A DNA stretch of 64,000 nucleotides from Mesobacillus maritimus. Lineage in GTDB: Bacteria; Bacillota; Bacilli; Bacillales; Cytobacillaceae. Under the pieces are notes generated by a model that was not told where the DNA came from, made no database searches, and saw only the letters and a program-made list of their open reading frames with translations. The stretch lies in assembly GCF_023715205.1 (NCBI RefSeq), contig NZ_JAMBNR010000004.1, positions 62,001 through 126,000 on the forward strand, read 5' to 3'. The position numbers and the translations under genes were made by a program. Of the stretch, positions 7,165-16,601 are shown one piece after another; the stretch's first letter is position 1, and every line of letters starts with the position of its first letter.

Positions 7165-9162
7165 TTAATTTAATCGGGCATCAAACCAACCAATTAAATG
7201 CTCTAAACGTTCGATTCGGTGTTTCGGTTTACCAGAACGTGAAAGTTCATGGGTTTCATCTGGAAAGCGGACTAGCTTTGTTTCAACACCTAAACGCTTT
7301 AGAGCAATATACCATTGTTCGGCTTGCTCCATCGGGCAGCGTAAATCTTCTTCGCTGTGAAGGATCAGTGTTGGTGTTTTTACATTCCGGGCATAGTGAA
7401 GCGGTGAAAGTTTTAATAACGTTTCTGCATCGTCCCAGAGGTCCGCATGACCATGTTGCCATTCGGTAAAATAAAATCCTATGTCGCTTGTCCCGTAAAA
7501 GCTATGCCAGTTACAAATACTACGCTGAGTTACGGCAGCTTTGAAGCGGTCTGTGCGAGTAACGATGACATTGGTCATGTATCCACCGTAACTTCCACCC
7601 GTTACAAATAATTGGCTTTGGTCAATATAAGAGTAGTTTGCTAATGCATAATCGACACCCGCGATAATATCTTCATAATCCATGCCACCATAATCGCCTA
7701 TAACGGCATTAACAAAGTCATGTCCATATCCCTGGCTGCCCCTTGGATTGGTGTAAAGAACCACATAACCTTTTGCAGCCATAACTTGCATTTCATGGTG
7801 TAGGCCATTTCCATAAGCTGTTGCCGGTCCACCATGGATTTGAAGAATCATCGGGTACTTTTCACCTTCTTCATAGCCAAAGGGCTTTAACACCCAACCT
7901 TCGATCTCCAAACCGTCTGTACTTTTATAATGGAAATTTTCAGGGGTACTCAAATGAACGTCCTGATATAGATCCTGGTTCCAATTAGTTATTTTACTAA
8001 AGCTAGCTGGATTGGATAGGTCTTGAACAGTGAGATCACCAGTCGAATGCGGATTGGCTAACACAAGCACCGCTTTATCATCGTTAACCAAGTCAAAAGA
8101 AGTGATCGTAGCAACTGCGGGAGAAAGGGCTCCTGAAATCTTGCCGTCTAGCGTGACCTTAAATAACTGACAATCGCCACCAACGGTTGCACTAAAATAG
8201 AGGTGTGAACTAGTTTCATCCCAAATGAGACGTGGTTCCGCTGGGTCATATTTTGCGTCAACTCCAACGAGATTTCCTACTGTATAATCATAGCCTTCCG
8301 TTAGATTGGTTAAATTCCCAGTAGCTATTGAAAGAAGGAGTACATCTGTATTCCCTTGGCTACGTTCACCACGTGTATGGCCAGCAACGGCGAGCCATTT
8401 CCCATCTGGGGAGATGGAAAGTGCGCTTAGATAACTTTCTGCCTGATAAAAAAGAGATTCTACTTTTGAATCTAAATTATACTTCCAAATAGCAGGGAGG
8501 TAGCCCCATTCTTGATCTTCTGCCTTTGTGGCAATGTAGAAAAGGTTTCTTCCATTCGGGGAAAACCGAGGTTGTGAAAAATGATGATCTCCACCAGTTA
8601 CCTTTGTATAAGAATGTGATTCTAAGTCAAATAAGTAGATATGTTTGTAGTCATCGTTATAAATCCCTACTCCATCCCCTTTGTAACGAAGTCGAGAAAT
8701 GACCTTCACATCACTTTTTTCTTCTTTTGGCTCTTCATTCTTATCTGAGGAAAGTGCCAAATCTCCGGTAATGGTAAGAGCAAGCTGTTTTCCGTCAGGA
8801 GACCATTCAAATTCCCCAACTCCTTGCTTTATATCTGTTAATTGAATGGCCTCGCCACCATTAGAAGGGAGGAGCCAAACTTGGTTTTTCCCTGTTCGAT
8901 TTGAGCGGAAGGCAAGGAAGTTTCCGTCTGGCGACCATTTTGGAGAAGTATCCTTTACTAAGCGCTCATTTGAATAATAGTTTGTAAATTGCTGTCCTTC
9001 ATTCTTTAAATTGGTGACACAAAGAGAAGAATAGTAGCCATCCTTCTCTTTATCTACTTGAGTAAGAACATAAGCAACTTTGTCTTTAGTTGGGGAAACT
9101 TGCGGATCTCCTACGAACTTAAACTTATATAAATCTTCTACTGTGATTGGACGCTTGAGCAT
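7165..9162 (-). CDS. S9 family prolyl oligopeptidase-like peptidase (YuxL type)
   Basis: Cytosolic serine peptidase of about 665 residues with an N-terminal seven-bladed beta-propeller carrying WSPDGK-type repeats (roughly residues 30-400) and a C-terminal alpha/beta-hydrolase domain. The catalytic Ser lies in GGSYGGYM, the Asp in LHSEEDLRCP and the His in DETHELSRSG. Family members are acylaminoacyl- or dipeptidyl-peptidases; the exact specificity is not shown. I start it at 9162, where GGAGG lies 8 bp upstream, rather than at the in-frame ATG at 9177. The last codons abut an interspersed element whose target duplication includes the stop codon. Confidence 0.9.
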   Translation of the reverse strand: MLKRPITVEDLYKFKFVGDPQVSPTKDKVAYVLTQVDKEKDGYYSSLCVTNLKNEGQQFTNYYSNERLVKDTSPKWSPDGNFLAFRSNRTGKNQVWLLPSNGGEAIQLTDIKQGVGEFEWSPDGKQLALTITGDLALSSDKNEEPKEEKSDVKVISRLRYKGDGVGIYNDDYKHIYLFDLESHSYTKVTGGDHHFSQPRFSPNGRNLFYIATKAEDQEWGYLPAIWKYNLDSKVESLFYQAESYLSALSISPDGKWLAVAGHTRGERSQGNTDVLLLSIATGNLTNLTEGYDYTVGNLVGVDAKYDPAEPRLIWDETSSHLYFSATVGGDCQLFKVTLDGKISGALSPAVATITSFDLVNDDKAVLVLANPHSTGDLTVQDLSNPASFSKITNWNQDLYQDVHLSTPENFHYKSTDGLEIEGWVLKPFGYEEGEKYPMILQIHGGPATAYGNGLHHEMQVMAAKGYVVLYTNPRGSQGYGHDFVNAVIGDYGGMDYEDIIAGVDYALANYSYIDQSQLFVTGGSYGGYMTNVIVTRTDRFKAAVTQRSICNWHSFYGTSDIGFYFTEWQHGHADLWDDAETLLKLSPLHYARNVKTPTLILHSEEDLRCPMEQAEQWYIALKRLGVETKLVRFPDETHELSRSGKPKHRIERLEHLIGWFDARLN

Positions 9163-9534
9163 GTTTTTTTCCTCCATGGATAATTTTAAGTCTATCTTAA
9201 CATTTCGATAATCGAAATGAATGATTAATTTTTAATATTGGCAATTTTAATGTTACTACAACCTGTACTTCCTTCACACAATTGTTACTTGCAGAAGACT
9301 TGTCTGCATAAAGAGAATCCTAGATTCTATTCTTTAATGATGAATGGTATCTGAGGAGATTGCCCTTTATTAAAAGGAACTTACAGCTAGATGTCTTTTT
9401 TTACAGATTTTTCTACATAAAATTACAATTCCATTACAATATCGACTGATTCATTGTTAATAGACCGTTAGAATTATAAACTAGTAGAAGGTTGGAATAT
9501 AAATACTTAGTAAGTAACAAGAGGAGATTTTGTA
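9163..9534. other. Divergent promoter region, S9 peptidase / NlpC-P60 gene
   Basis: No gene is visible in this 372-bp stretch between two divergent genes. It contains the RBS of each gene and a WalR-type direct repeat (listed separately). Confidence 0.5.
9422..9438 (-). promoter_or_regulatory. Candidate WalR (YycF) box
   Basis: ATTACA-ATTCC-ATTACA on the plus strand reads TGTAAT-N5-TGTAAT on the minus strand, an exact match to the known WalR consensus TGTWAH-N5-TGTWAH. It lies 97 bp before the start of the NlpC/P60 gene; cwlO-type hydrolases are established WalR targets in Bacillus subtilis. The box is in reverse orientation relative to the downstream gene, which lowers certainty. Confidence 0.5.
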
Positions 9535-10743
9535 ATGATTAGGAAATTAATTAAAGTTACAGTATCAGCCGTTATTTTAGCGACAGTACTTCAAGCAACA
9601 CCTACCTTTGCAACTCCATCAGAATCGACAGTGACACAAGGGCAAATTGATGCAACGAGAGAACAAATCCAAGACACTGAAACGAAGATTCAACAACTAG
9701 ATAACCGAATTATTGAAGCGATAGATAAAAGCGAACAACTTAATGAAAAAATTCAAAACCATGAGAAAAAAATTGCTGAATCAGAAGTAGAAATTGAAAA
9801 AGCTAAAAAAGATTTAGTCGCACACCAAGATATTCTTTCTGAACGTCTAGTGAGTCTACAATTAGATGGAAAAACAGCTGTTCTTACTTATGCAGAAGTT
9901 TTGCTATCATCAGAGAATTTTTCAGAGTTCTTCTCACGTTTTTCAGCCATTTCACAAATTCTTAAAAGCGATACAGATTTAATTGATGGGTTAACGGAAA
10001 AACAACAAGTATTAGTAGAAGCAGAGGAAACATTAAAGCAAGAATTTGAAGAGTTAAAAACGAGCCAAGAACAATTGGCTACGGAGCAAAAAGCAATCGA
10101 AGAAGATAAGAAAAAGGTTGAGCAGGCTTTAGCGGCTTTAGAAAACAAGTTGAAAAGTCAAGAAGCGCAATTAGCTCAACAGCAAGAAGCAGAGCGTCAG
10201 GCTGAATTAGCGCGTCAAGCTGCAGAGGCGGAACAAGCCCAAGCGGAACCTCAAGCATCATCAGATGAGAGTGGAGAGAGTCAACAGTCACAGCAAACTG
10301 TTCAACAAGCGTCCCAACAAACTTCACAGCAATCTGCAGTGAAAAAAGCTTCAAAGCCAGCACCGGTCAAAAAAGCAGCTAAACCAGCAAATGCTGGGTC
10401 AGCTAGTCAGGTCATTGCAACGGCAAAACAATACTTAGGGGTTCCTTACGTTTGGGGCGGGACAAGCCCTAGTGGATTTGATTGTTCAGGTTTCGTTCAA
10501 TATGTGTACCGCTCCGCTGGCGTCAGTCTTCCGCGCGTATCACGAGATCAACAGAATGCAGGAACAAGAATCTCTCCAAGCCAAGTACAGCCAGGAGATC
10601 TAGTATTTAACGGTTCCCCTGCATACCATGTTGGAATTTATATTGGAAACGGACAATACATCCATGCTCCACAAACAGGAGACGTCGTAAAAATTGCTCC
10701 ATACAACCCAGCTAAATTTACTAGTGCAGCAAGAGTACTATAA
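9535..10743 (+). CDS. Secreted NlpC/P60 peptidoglycan endopeptidase with coiled coil (CwlO-like)
   Basis: A 402-residue exported cell-wall hydrolase. It has an N-terminal signal peptide with cleavage expected after PTFA (near residue 27), a long Gln/Glu/Lys-rich coiled coil (about 30-245), a low-complexity Ser/Gln and Lys/Pro/Ala linker, and a C-terminal NlpC/P60 domain (about 295-402). The catalytic Cys is in DCSGFVQYVY, the His in YHVGIYIG, and a further polar residue in YIHAP. This arrangement matches CwlO/PcsB-type D,L-endopeptidases that act during cell elongation and are controlled by FtsEX and WalKR in relatives. A WalR box lies upstream. It is monocistronic with its own terminator. 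Confidence 0.92.
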   Translation: MIRKLIKVTVSAVILATVLQATPTFATPSESTVTQGQIDATREQIQDTETKIQQLDNRIIEAIDKSEQLNEKIQNHEKKIAESEVEIEKAKKDLVAHQDILSERLVSLQLDGKTAVLTYAEVLLSSENFSEFFSRFSAISQILKSDTDLIDGLTEKQQVLVEAEETLKQEFEELKTSQEQLATEQKAIEEDKKKVEQALAALENKLKSQEAQLAQQQEAERQAELARQAAEAEQAQAEPQASSDESGESQQSQQTVQQASQQTSQQSAVKKASKPAPVKKAAKPANAGSASQVIATAKQYLGVPYVWGGTSPSGFDCSGFVQYVYRSAGVSLPRVSRDQQNAGTRISPSQVQPGDLVFNGSPAYHVGIYIGNGQYIHAPQTGDVVKIAPYNPAKFTSAARVL

Positions 10744-10754
10744 GAAGAACTTGA

Positions 10755-10781
10755 CCCAGTTAACCCTAACTGGGCTTTTTC
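10755..10781 (+). terminator. Intrinsic terminator of the NlpC/P60 gene
   Basis: CCCAGTTA, a short ACCC loop, TAACTGGG, then CTTTTTCT. Confidence 0.8.
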
Positions 10782-10825
10782 TTTGCGTAGAAAACCGTCG
10801 CCTTTAATCGACAAAATCCGGGGCG

Positions 10826-11401
10826 TCACTGTGACTTTTCGACAAACTCTGCTGCTAATTTCCAGTCGTCTAGGAAAAGGGGCCATAGGTTTGGGCGGCG
10901 TCTGACGGCTAGTGGGTGGTAGGCGGTGGTTGTGTTGTAGCCTTGGACGTTATGGATTTGGCCTCTTAATGTTTTGACGTCTGTATCTGGGTTTTGGAAG
11001 AAGGATTGGACGGCTATATTTCCTAAGCAGAGAATCAGTTTTGGGTGTTTTGTCTTTAATTGTTGGTAAAGGTGATTCATACAAATTTCTCTCGTTCGTT
11101 CTTTATCATATGCACGTATAGGTCGTCTCTTTAAGATGTAAGTAACATACAAATCTTTAGTTGTTAGGCCCACTTCATAAGCAGCCTGCTGTAGTGTTTG
11201 TCGTGTACCGCAGACAAATGGTTGATTCTCGCGATCCTCTCGTGCCCCTGGATTATCGAGAAGAACAAGAATGGGTGCTGCTGGATTCCCTTCTCCCCAA
11301 ACCATCCTTGTCCCATGCTGATCAAGTCCGCAATCACTGCAATGTTTATGGTTTTCCGGTGTAGGTTCCTCAGGCCAAAGTGAAGCGCAAAAATCAGACA
11401 A
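10826..11401 (-). CDS. Uracil-DNA glycosylase family 4/5-like protein
   Basis: 191 residues. The N-terminal CSDCGLDQHG cysteine pair, the GNPAAPILVLLDNPGARED motif-1 region and C-terminal AYHPLAVRRRP (motif 2, H-P) resemble iron-sulfur uracil-DNA glycosylases. Cysteines fall near residues 5, 21, 24 and 64 (FVCGT), compatible with a 4Fe-4S site. The expected role is removal of uracil or other deaminated bases from DNA. The start is TTG at 11401 with AGGAGG 7 bp upstream. It is convergent with the NlpC/P60 gene. Family membership is likely; the exact substrate is not shown. Confidence 0.82.
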   Translation of the reverse strand: MSDFCASLWPEEPTPENHKHCSDCGLDQHGTRMVWGEGNPAAPILVLLDNPGAREDRENQPFVCGTRQTLQQAAYEVGLTTKDLYVTYILKRRPIRAYDKERTREICMNHLYQQLKTKHPKLILCLGNIAVQSFFQNPDTDVKTLRGQIHNVQGYNTTTAYHPLAVRRRPNLWPLFLDDWKLAAEFVEKSQ

Positions 11402-11773
11402 TGTGATTCCTCCTAGTTCTATTGAGTTAATCCTATTATTCCCTTTAGCTTTGAACTTAGATAAAGAATTACTCTGCGTCTAAGTGGAAATAGAATTTTA
11501 AAGCCTAAAATTTAAGAGGAATGGTGGCAGTGATTAATATGGAGGGGCATAGACGAACACATACTTTTTCAAAGGCCTTCCTTATTCGGTGTTAAGTGTT
11601 TATTGAACTGTTAATATCTACTAGAAATGTATTGATTTATTATTGGGGAATTCTGTTTTATACTTGTATAATGTGTGTTGGGCTTAATTAATGGCCATAA
11701 TGTTAAATTGAATTGAGATTTTTTGGATTTTATATTTTATAGATGAGTGGTTTAAATTGAAGGAGGATATAAA
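11402..11773. other. Divergent intergenic region upstream of rlmCD
   Basis: A 372-bp stretch between two divergent genes. It holds the RBS of both neighbours and an AT-rich presumed promoter region; I see no convincing gene, repeat or RNA structure in it. Confidence 0.4.
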
Positions 11774-13168
11774 TTGACGATTACTAGAGGAGAGACAATG
11801 GTTGCGGAAATCCGCCGCATGGATGAAAAAGGTTCGGGTCAGGCGGTTATTTGGCGTGACACGGAACATGGCAATCAGAAGAAACTAAGATTGACGATTC
11901 CACAAACGCTTCTTGGGGAAAAAGTGCGTGTTACAGTTGATAAGCCTGAACGTAGAAGAAGAAAAGCATTGGTTGAAGAAATCCTTGAGGCAAACCCTGA
12001 AAGAACGGCACCACCATGTCCACATTTTGAAAAATGTGGCGGTTGTGTATGGCAACACTGGGATTACAAAGGACAGTTGAAGCATAAGACAGCTCATGTA
12101 AGAGAAGCAATTGAGGCTCAAGGTTTTAACCCTGAGTTAGTTTTAGATACGATTGGCATGGAGGACCCATGGCACTATCGTAATAAAATGGAGTTCACGT
12201 TCTCACCTGATGGTTCGCTAGGTTTACATGAGCAAGGAAATTTCCGTAAAATCATTTCACTTGAAACATGTTTAATTGCTGGGAAAGAAATGGTAGAAGC
12301 GGCTTTAGAAGTAGCGAAGTGGGTAAAAGACCACGAGCTAACTGGCTACAACAAGAATCTTCATGAAGGTCTACTTCGTCATTTGATGGTTAGACAATCA
12401 TTTGCTACAGGCGAAATTATGTTAGCATTATTTGCAACCGAAGGACCTGAGGGTCATCTTCAAAATGCAGCCGATGATTTAGTAAACCGAATTACAGAAA
12501 AGTTTCCACAAGTGAAAAGCTTAATGTGGCTTGAAAATACCGACTGGGCAGACCGTACGCAATCAGAGAAGAGTCATACTTTAGCGGGCAGAGACTTTAT
12601 CTATGATGAAATGGATGGATACCGTTTCCGTCTGTGGTTTGATACATTCTTCCAAACTAATCCAACTCAAGCTCAAAAACTAGTGGATTTAGCGGTAGAA
12701 ATGGGGAAACCAGTAAAAACAGAAAAAATGATTGATCTTTTCTGTGGTGTAGGTACATTCTCACTTCCATTTGCCAATCGTGTAGGAAAGCTAGCAGGAA
12801 TTGAAATTGTTGAAACTTCCATTGAGTCAGCAAAACGGAACGCGAAAGATAATGGCATCGACAACACTTATTTCTTAGCAAAAGACGCAAGAAAAGGAAT
12901 TGATGAGGTTCTAGAAACATTCGGAACGCCAGAATTATTATTACTAGATCCTCCACGCTCAGGAGCAGGCGGAAAAGTAATGAGAAGAATTGGACGCTCC
13001 CAACCAGAACGCATCGTCTATGTATCTTGTAACCCAGACACATTCGCAACTGACATCAAAGAACTAGAACCATTCGGATATACATTAGAAAAAGTCCAAC
13101 CCGTGGACCTATTCCCACACACATTCCATGTTGAGTGTGTTGCGTTGCTTGTTAAAAAGTCACAGTGA
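11774..13168 (+). CDS. rlmCD: 23S rRNA (uracil-5-)-methyltransferase RlmCD
   Basis: SAM-dependent methyltransferase forming m5U in 23S rRNA (one enzyme covers two sites, U747 and U1939 in E. coli numbering, in Bacillus). The order is an N-terminal TRAM domain, the iron-sulfur cysteine cluster CPHFEKCGGCVWQH near residue 80, the SAM-binding DLFCGVGTFSLPFA, the DPPRSGAG loop and the catalytic cysteine in YVSCNPDTFATD, then a typical ending VECVALLVKK. TTG start at 11774 preceded by AAGGAGG. The 464-residue length is normal. It is monocistronic, converging on the DUF779 gene across a shared terminator. Confidence 0.93.
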   Translation: MTITRGETMVAEIRRMDEKGSGQAVIWRDTEHGNQKKLRLTIPQTLLGEKVRVTVDKPERRRRKALVEEILEANPERTAPPCPHFEKCGGCVWQHWDYKGQLKHKTAHVREAIEAQGFNPELVLDTIGMEDPWHYRNKMEFTFSPDGSLGLHEQGNFRKIISLETCLIAGKEMVEAALEVAKWVKDHELTGYNKNLHEGLLRHLMVRQSFATGEIMLALFATEGPEGHLQNAADDLVNRITEKFPQVKSLMWLENTDWADRTQSEKSHTLAGRDFIYDEMDGYRFRLWFDTFFQTNPTQAQKLVDLAVEMGKPVKTEKMIDLFCGVGTFSLPFANRVGKLAGIEIVETSIESAKRNAKDNGIDNTYFLAKDARKGIDEVLETFGTPELLLLDPPRSGAGGKVMRRIGRSQPERIVYVSCNPDTFATDIKELEPFGYTLEKVQPVDLFPHTFHVECVALLVKKSQ

Positions 13169-13210
13169 CGCCCCGAAAAAACTCGAAATTTGTCAACAAA
13201 TAACCAATTA

Positions 13211-13262
13211 AAAAAGAGCTTCTCCAGAACCGCATATAGCGACCGCTGGAAAGCTCTTTTTG
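13211..13262. terminator. Bidirectional terminator between rlmCD and the DUF779 gene
   Basis: AAAGAGCTT-TCCAG pairs with CTGGA-AAGCTCTTT. A-runs on the left and T-runs on the right allow it to serve both convergent genes. Confidence 0.8.
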
Positions 13263-13263
13263 T

Positions 13264-13632
13264 TTAGAAAACTTCTCTTAGTTCAGCGTATTCTTCAGAT
13301 GTGAATACTCGGGAGCGGGTGATGAAGTGCTTGTCCTCAATGCTATCAAGAGAGAATTCAGGTCCATTTCCGGTGAGGACATCGATTATCAGTTGTGTAT
13401 GCTTCCAATATTCATACTGACTTTTATGGATATAGAAAGGCACTTCCCCGATGGAACCAAGGTACACATCCGAGTCTCCTAGTCGAAAATCTCCTGCACG
13501 GTAGCACATCGGTGCTGACCCATCACAGCAACCCCCGGATTGATAAAACATGATAGAACCATGTCTTTGTTTGAGTGTTGCTATGAATTGAAGCGCCTCA
13601 TCCGTTGCGACAACTCGTTCTACCATGTTCAT
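13264..13632 (-). CDS. DUF779 family protein
   Basis: About 122 residues. Contains FYQSGGCCDGSAPMCY, a cysteine-rich block characteristic of DUF779, and SQYEYWKHTQLIIDV. This family has no established activity but is regularly found beside acetaldehyde-type dehydrogenases, as here: it follows the aldehyde dehydrogenase gene on the same strand with a 16-bp gap. I place the start at 13632 (AAAGGA site upstream) rather than 13677, which would overlap the preceding gene. The cysteine cluster could bind a metal; that is inference. Confidence 0.85.
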   Translation of the reverse strand: MNMVERVVATDEALQFIATLKQRHGSIMFYQSGGCCDGSAPMCYRAGDFRLGDSDVYLGSIGEVPFYIHKSQYEYWKHTQLIIDVLTGNGPEFSLDSIEDKHFITRSRVFTSEEYAELREVF

Positions 13633-13648
13633 CACCAATCCTTTCGAT

Positions 13649-15166
13649 TTAGAAGAATCCTTGAGGTTTTTTATCATAGCTTACAAGTAAGCATTTTGTT
13701 TGTTGATAGTGTTCAAGCATCATCGCGTGGTTTTCACGGCCGATACCAGATAGTTTGTAGCCGCCAAAAGCTGCACCAGCTGGATATTGATGATAAGTGT
13801 TTGTCCAAACACGGCCAGCTTGGATTGCACGGCCAGCGCGATAAGCTGTATCGCCACTACGTGACCATACACCGGCACCTAAGCCGTATAATGTATCATT
13901 TGCAATTTCCATTGCTTCATCAAAATCTTTGAATGTAGTCACAGCAAGGACTGGTCCAAAAATCTCTTCTTGGAAGATACGCATTTTATTGTTGCCTTTA
14001 AAAACAGTTGGTTGGATATAGTTTCCGTTTTCGAAGCCTACTAGTTGGTTTTCTTCGCCACCAATTAATAGTTCAGCGCCTTCTTCTTTTCCAAGTTGGA
14101 TATAAGAAAGAATCTTGTCTTTTTGTTGTGAAGAAGCTTGAGCTCCCATCATTACTTCCGTATCAAGAGGATTTCCAACTTTGATTTGTTTTACGCGCTC
14201 AAGTGCACGTTCCATGAACTTGTCATAGATGGATTCTTGAATCAGTGCACGAGATGGGCAAGTACAAATTTCTCCAGAGTTTAGCGCGAACATAACAAAG
14301 CCTTCGACTGCTTTATCAAGGTACTCATCATCTTTGTCCATCACATCTTCAAAGAAGACGTTTGGTGATTTACCACCAAGTTCAAGCGTAACCGGAATAA
14401 TGTTTTCGGTCGCATATTGCATGATTTGACGACCCACTGCAGTGGAACCAGTGAAAGCAATTTTTGCGATACGTGGGTTTGTTGCAAGAGGTTTCCCAAC
14501 CTCAATACCATAACCATTAACGATATTTAATACACCGGCAGGTAAGATGTCTTCAATTAACTCTACTAAAACCAAGATCGAAGCTGGAGTTTGTTCAGCT
14601 GGTTTTAACACAATGCAGTTCCCAGCAGCTAAAGCCGGGGCAATTTTCCAAGCTGCCATAAGAATCGGGAAGTTCCACGGAATGATTTGTCCAACTACAC
14701 CGAGTGGCTCGTGGAAATGATAGGCAACTGTGTCATTGTCAAGTTGAGTTGTACGACCTTCTTGAGCACGGATCGTACTGGCAAAATAACGGAAGTGATC
14801 AATTGCTAGTGGAATATCCGCATTTAATGTTTCGCGAACGGCTTTCCCGTTATCCCATGTTTCCGCTACAGCCAATAGTTCTAAGTTTTCTTCTAAACGG
14901 TCAGCGATTTTATTTAAAATTCGAGCACGCTCTGTTGTAGATGTTTTCCCCCAAGCATCTTTTGCTGCGTGCGCTGCATCTAAAGCTAGTTCCATATCCT
15001 CAACTGAAGAACGAGCAGCTTTTGTGAAAATTCCCCCTGTCACTGGAGTCGTAACATCAAAATATTCACCTTTAACTGGAGCAACCCATTTTCCGCCAAT
15101 AAAGTTATCATATTTTTCTTTGAATTGAATAACGGAGCCTTCTGTATTTGGATTTGCATAGATCAT
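13649..15166 (-). CDS. NAD-dependent aldehyde dehydrogenase (ExaC/acetaldehyde type)
   Basis: 505 residues. Oxidises aldehydes such as acetaldehyde to the acid with NAD. Seen: the cofactor/active-site asparagine in [10 protein letters not shown], the general base in [24 protein letters not shown] in the cofactor-binding region, and the catalytic cysteine in [11 protein letters not shown] with two Cys near the usual position. [10 protein letters not shown] at the N-terminus is typical of this subfamily; AAAGGGG lies about 12 bp upstream of this ATG at 15166. An ATG 12 bp further upstream is too close to the RBS. It is the first gene of an operon with DUF779, and a cre-like operator lies 33 bp upstream. 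Confidence 0.92.
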   Translation of the reverse strand: MIYANPNTEGSVIQFKEKYDNFIGGKWVAPVKGEYFDVTTPVTGGIFTKAARSSVEDMELALDAAHAAKDAWGKTSTTERARILNKIADRLEENLELLAVAETWDNGKAVRETLNADIPLAIDHFRYFASTIRAQEGRTTQLDNDTVAYHFHEPLGVVGQIIPWNFPILMAAWKIAPALAAGNCIVLKPAEQTPASILVLVELIEDILPAGVLNIVNGYGIEVGKPLATNPRIAKIAFTGSTAVGRQIMQYATENIIPVTLELGGKSPNVFFEDVMDKDDEYLDKAVEGFVMFALNSGEICTCPSRALIQESIYDKFMERALERVKQIKVGNPLDTEVMMGAQASSQQKDKILSYIQLGKEEGAELLIGGEENQLVGFENGNYIQPTVFKGNNKMRIFQEEIFGPVLAVTTFKDFDEAMEIANDTLYGLGAGVWSRSGDTAYRAGRAIQAGRVWTNTYHQYPAGAAFGGYKLSGIGRENHAMMLEHYQQTKCLLVSYDKKPQGFF

Positions 15167-15198
15167 GAAGAATTTCATCCCCTTTGTTATAATCCTAA

Positions 15199-15212
15199 CG
15201 AAAACGCTTACT
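15199..15212. promoter_or_regulatory. Candidate cre (CcpA) operator before the aldehyde dehydrogenase gene
   Basis: CGAAAACGCTTACT fits the cre consensus TGWAANCGNTNWCA at all conserved positions except the first and last. It also lies in a larger dyad, AAACGCT (15203-15209) with AGCGTTT (15217-15223). Its position, 33 bp upstream of the start, suits catabolite repression. Confidence 0.45.
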
Positions 15213-15250
15213 TGGTAGCGTTTGCATTTAGGTGTTAACACTAAATTCAT

Positions 15251-15543
15251 AGTGTCTATAATTATAATAAGATAATAAATTTATTAAATCAAATAAAATG
15301 TATTTTGCCATAATTTAAGAATAGTAAATTTAATAGATTTAGAAGAAAAATATACACTATGATCTAAGCGAGGTTATTAAAGGTTTGATTCCGTCCGACG
15401 ATCCTGTGACATCACACTGTTTTCTAATCAGTAGAGAGCTATGATTGGAATATTGTTCATGATTTTATGCTGCAAAAGTAAATTGGCTTGTCCTAAATCG
15501 TCGGAATTATTTTAGGACGCATTTTCTCATATTTATTTTTCTA
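15251..15543. other. Intergenic stretch upstream of the aldehyde dehydrogenase gene
   Basis: AT-rich, no credible gene. A hairpin GTCCTAAA (15490-15497) / TTTAGGAC (15511-15518) lies just before interspersed element copy C. Nothing else is recognised. Confidence 0.4.
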
Positions 15544-15699
15544 GGCTCTTTTCTCAAACTACAAAAGATAACTAGGTTATAAAAAATAGATACAGTCTAT
15601 GAGAAAAGAGTTTGCAAACTTCATTTAACCATACAAAATGACTACTATTTCGTTAAAATCGACTTTAAGATTTTAACAACAATCTTTACGAAAACAGCC
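15544..15699 (+). mobile_element. MITE-like interspersed element, copy C
   Basis: 156 bp. Ends GGCTCTTTTCTCAAAC and TTTACGAAAACAGCC; perfect 8-bp flanking duplication TTTTTCTA (15536-15543, 15700-15707). Contains internal GAGAAAAGAG and the GTTAAAATC...GATTTTAAC hairpin. Confidence 0.9.
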
Positions 15700-15777
15700 T
15701 TTTTCTATTATATAGGTCGAATTTTATCAATGTTTGTGGTAACTTAACTATATGATGTCACATTAGCATCTGCGTAA

Positions 15778-15807
15778 AGTCTTTCCATAGTGGAAAAGAC
15801 TTTTTTT
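15778..15807 (+). terminator. Orphan plus-strand terminator-type hairpin
   Basis: AAGTCTTTCCA, loop TAG, TGGAAAAGACTT, then T-run. It lies 146 bp before the DUF1456 gene with no plus-strand gene immediately upstream. Confidence 0.6.
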
Positions 15808-15952
15808 ATTGGAGTATTTGTTTAGAAAGCAATGGAACCTGATAAAATAATCGTAATGATCATACTGGTCTTTTGGTGCCTTTATTTCAGCTGGTCAATG
15901 GGTTAAACAAATGACGCACCATAAGGATGTAGCACTTGGGAGGATTTGAAAA

Positions 15953-16459
15953 ATGGAAAATAACGATATATTGATTCGCTTAAGATATGCGCTTGATTTA
16001 AAAAATACAGAAGTGGTTGAGATTTTTAAATTGGGCGGCCTCGAGTTCACAAAGGAAGAAGTTATTCGGATTCTAACTAAGTCCAATGACGACTTCGATT
16101 ATGAAGGGGAGACTGATGAGAGTGAAGGGCAATTAAAAATTAACAATCGAACTTTGGAATCCTTTTTAAATGGCTTAATTGTATTAAAAAGGGGCAGGCA
16201 AGAACCAAAGCCAGGGCAACCGGAGAGGCCAGAGTTCTCAAAAGAGAGTGTGAATAACATCCTCCTAAAAAAATTAAAGATTGCTTTATCACTAACGAGT
16301 GAAGAGATGATTGATATTTTTGATATGGCAGGGATTAGGGTCACTAAAGGAGAGTTAGGTGCACTATTGCGAAAAGTAGGGCATAAAAATTACAAAGAAT
16401 GCGGAGATAAATTTACGCGAAATTTCTTAAAGGGATTAGCGATTAAATATCGAGGTTAA
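15953..16459 (+). CDS. DUF1456 family protein (YehS-like)
   Basis: 168-residue soluble protein built of two copies of the DUF1456 repeat: NDILIRLRYALDLKNTEVVEIF near residue 3 and ILLKKLKIALSLTSEEMIDIF near residue 103, each followed by a short helical block ending in LLRKVGHKNY or equivalent. The family has no established biochemical role. Start ATG preceded by GGGAGG. Monocistronic; an intrinsic terminator follows. Confidence 0.9.
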   Translation: MENNDILIRLRYALDLKNTEVVEIFKLGGLEFTKEEVIRILTKSNDDFDYEGETDESEGQLKINNRTLESFLNGLIVLKRGRQEPKPGQPERPEFSKESVNNILLKKLKIALSLTSEEMIDIFDMAGIRVTKGELGALLRKVGHKNYKECGDKFTRNFLKGLAIKYRG

Positions 16460-16478
16460 ATGCTAACTTGTAATGGAC

Positions 16479-16526
16479 AACTGTATTTTCAGTTAAGTGT
16501 TTGACAACTGGAAGTACAGTTTTTTT
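16479..16526 (+). terminator. Intrinsic terminator of the DUF1456 gene
   Basis: Nested stem: AACTGTA with TACAGTT and CAGTT with AACTG, followed by T7. Confidence 0.75.
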
Positions 16527-16601
16527 CTTCTATATGAAGTGTGGATTCAGTTATAACACGGTTCTGAGCGTAAACAGCCACTAAATGGCTTTTTATAAAT
16601 A

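Noticed and set aside
11524-11598. 24-codon reading frame upstream of rlmCD
   Set aside because: The purine-rich segment touches the ATG without spacing, there is no terminator and no recognisable sequence.
15221-15245. Sigma-54 promoter upstream of the aldehyde dehydrogenase gene
   Set aside because: On the minus strand TAACAC and TGCAA do not keep the -24/-12 GG and GC pairs at the correct spacing.
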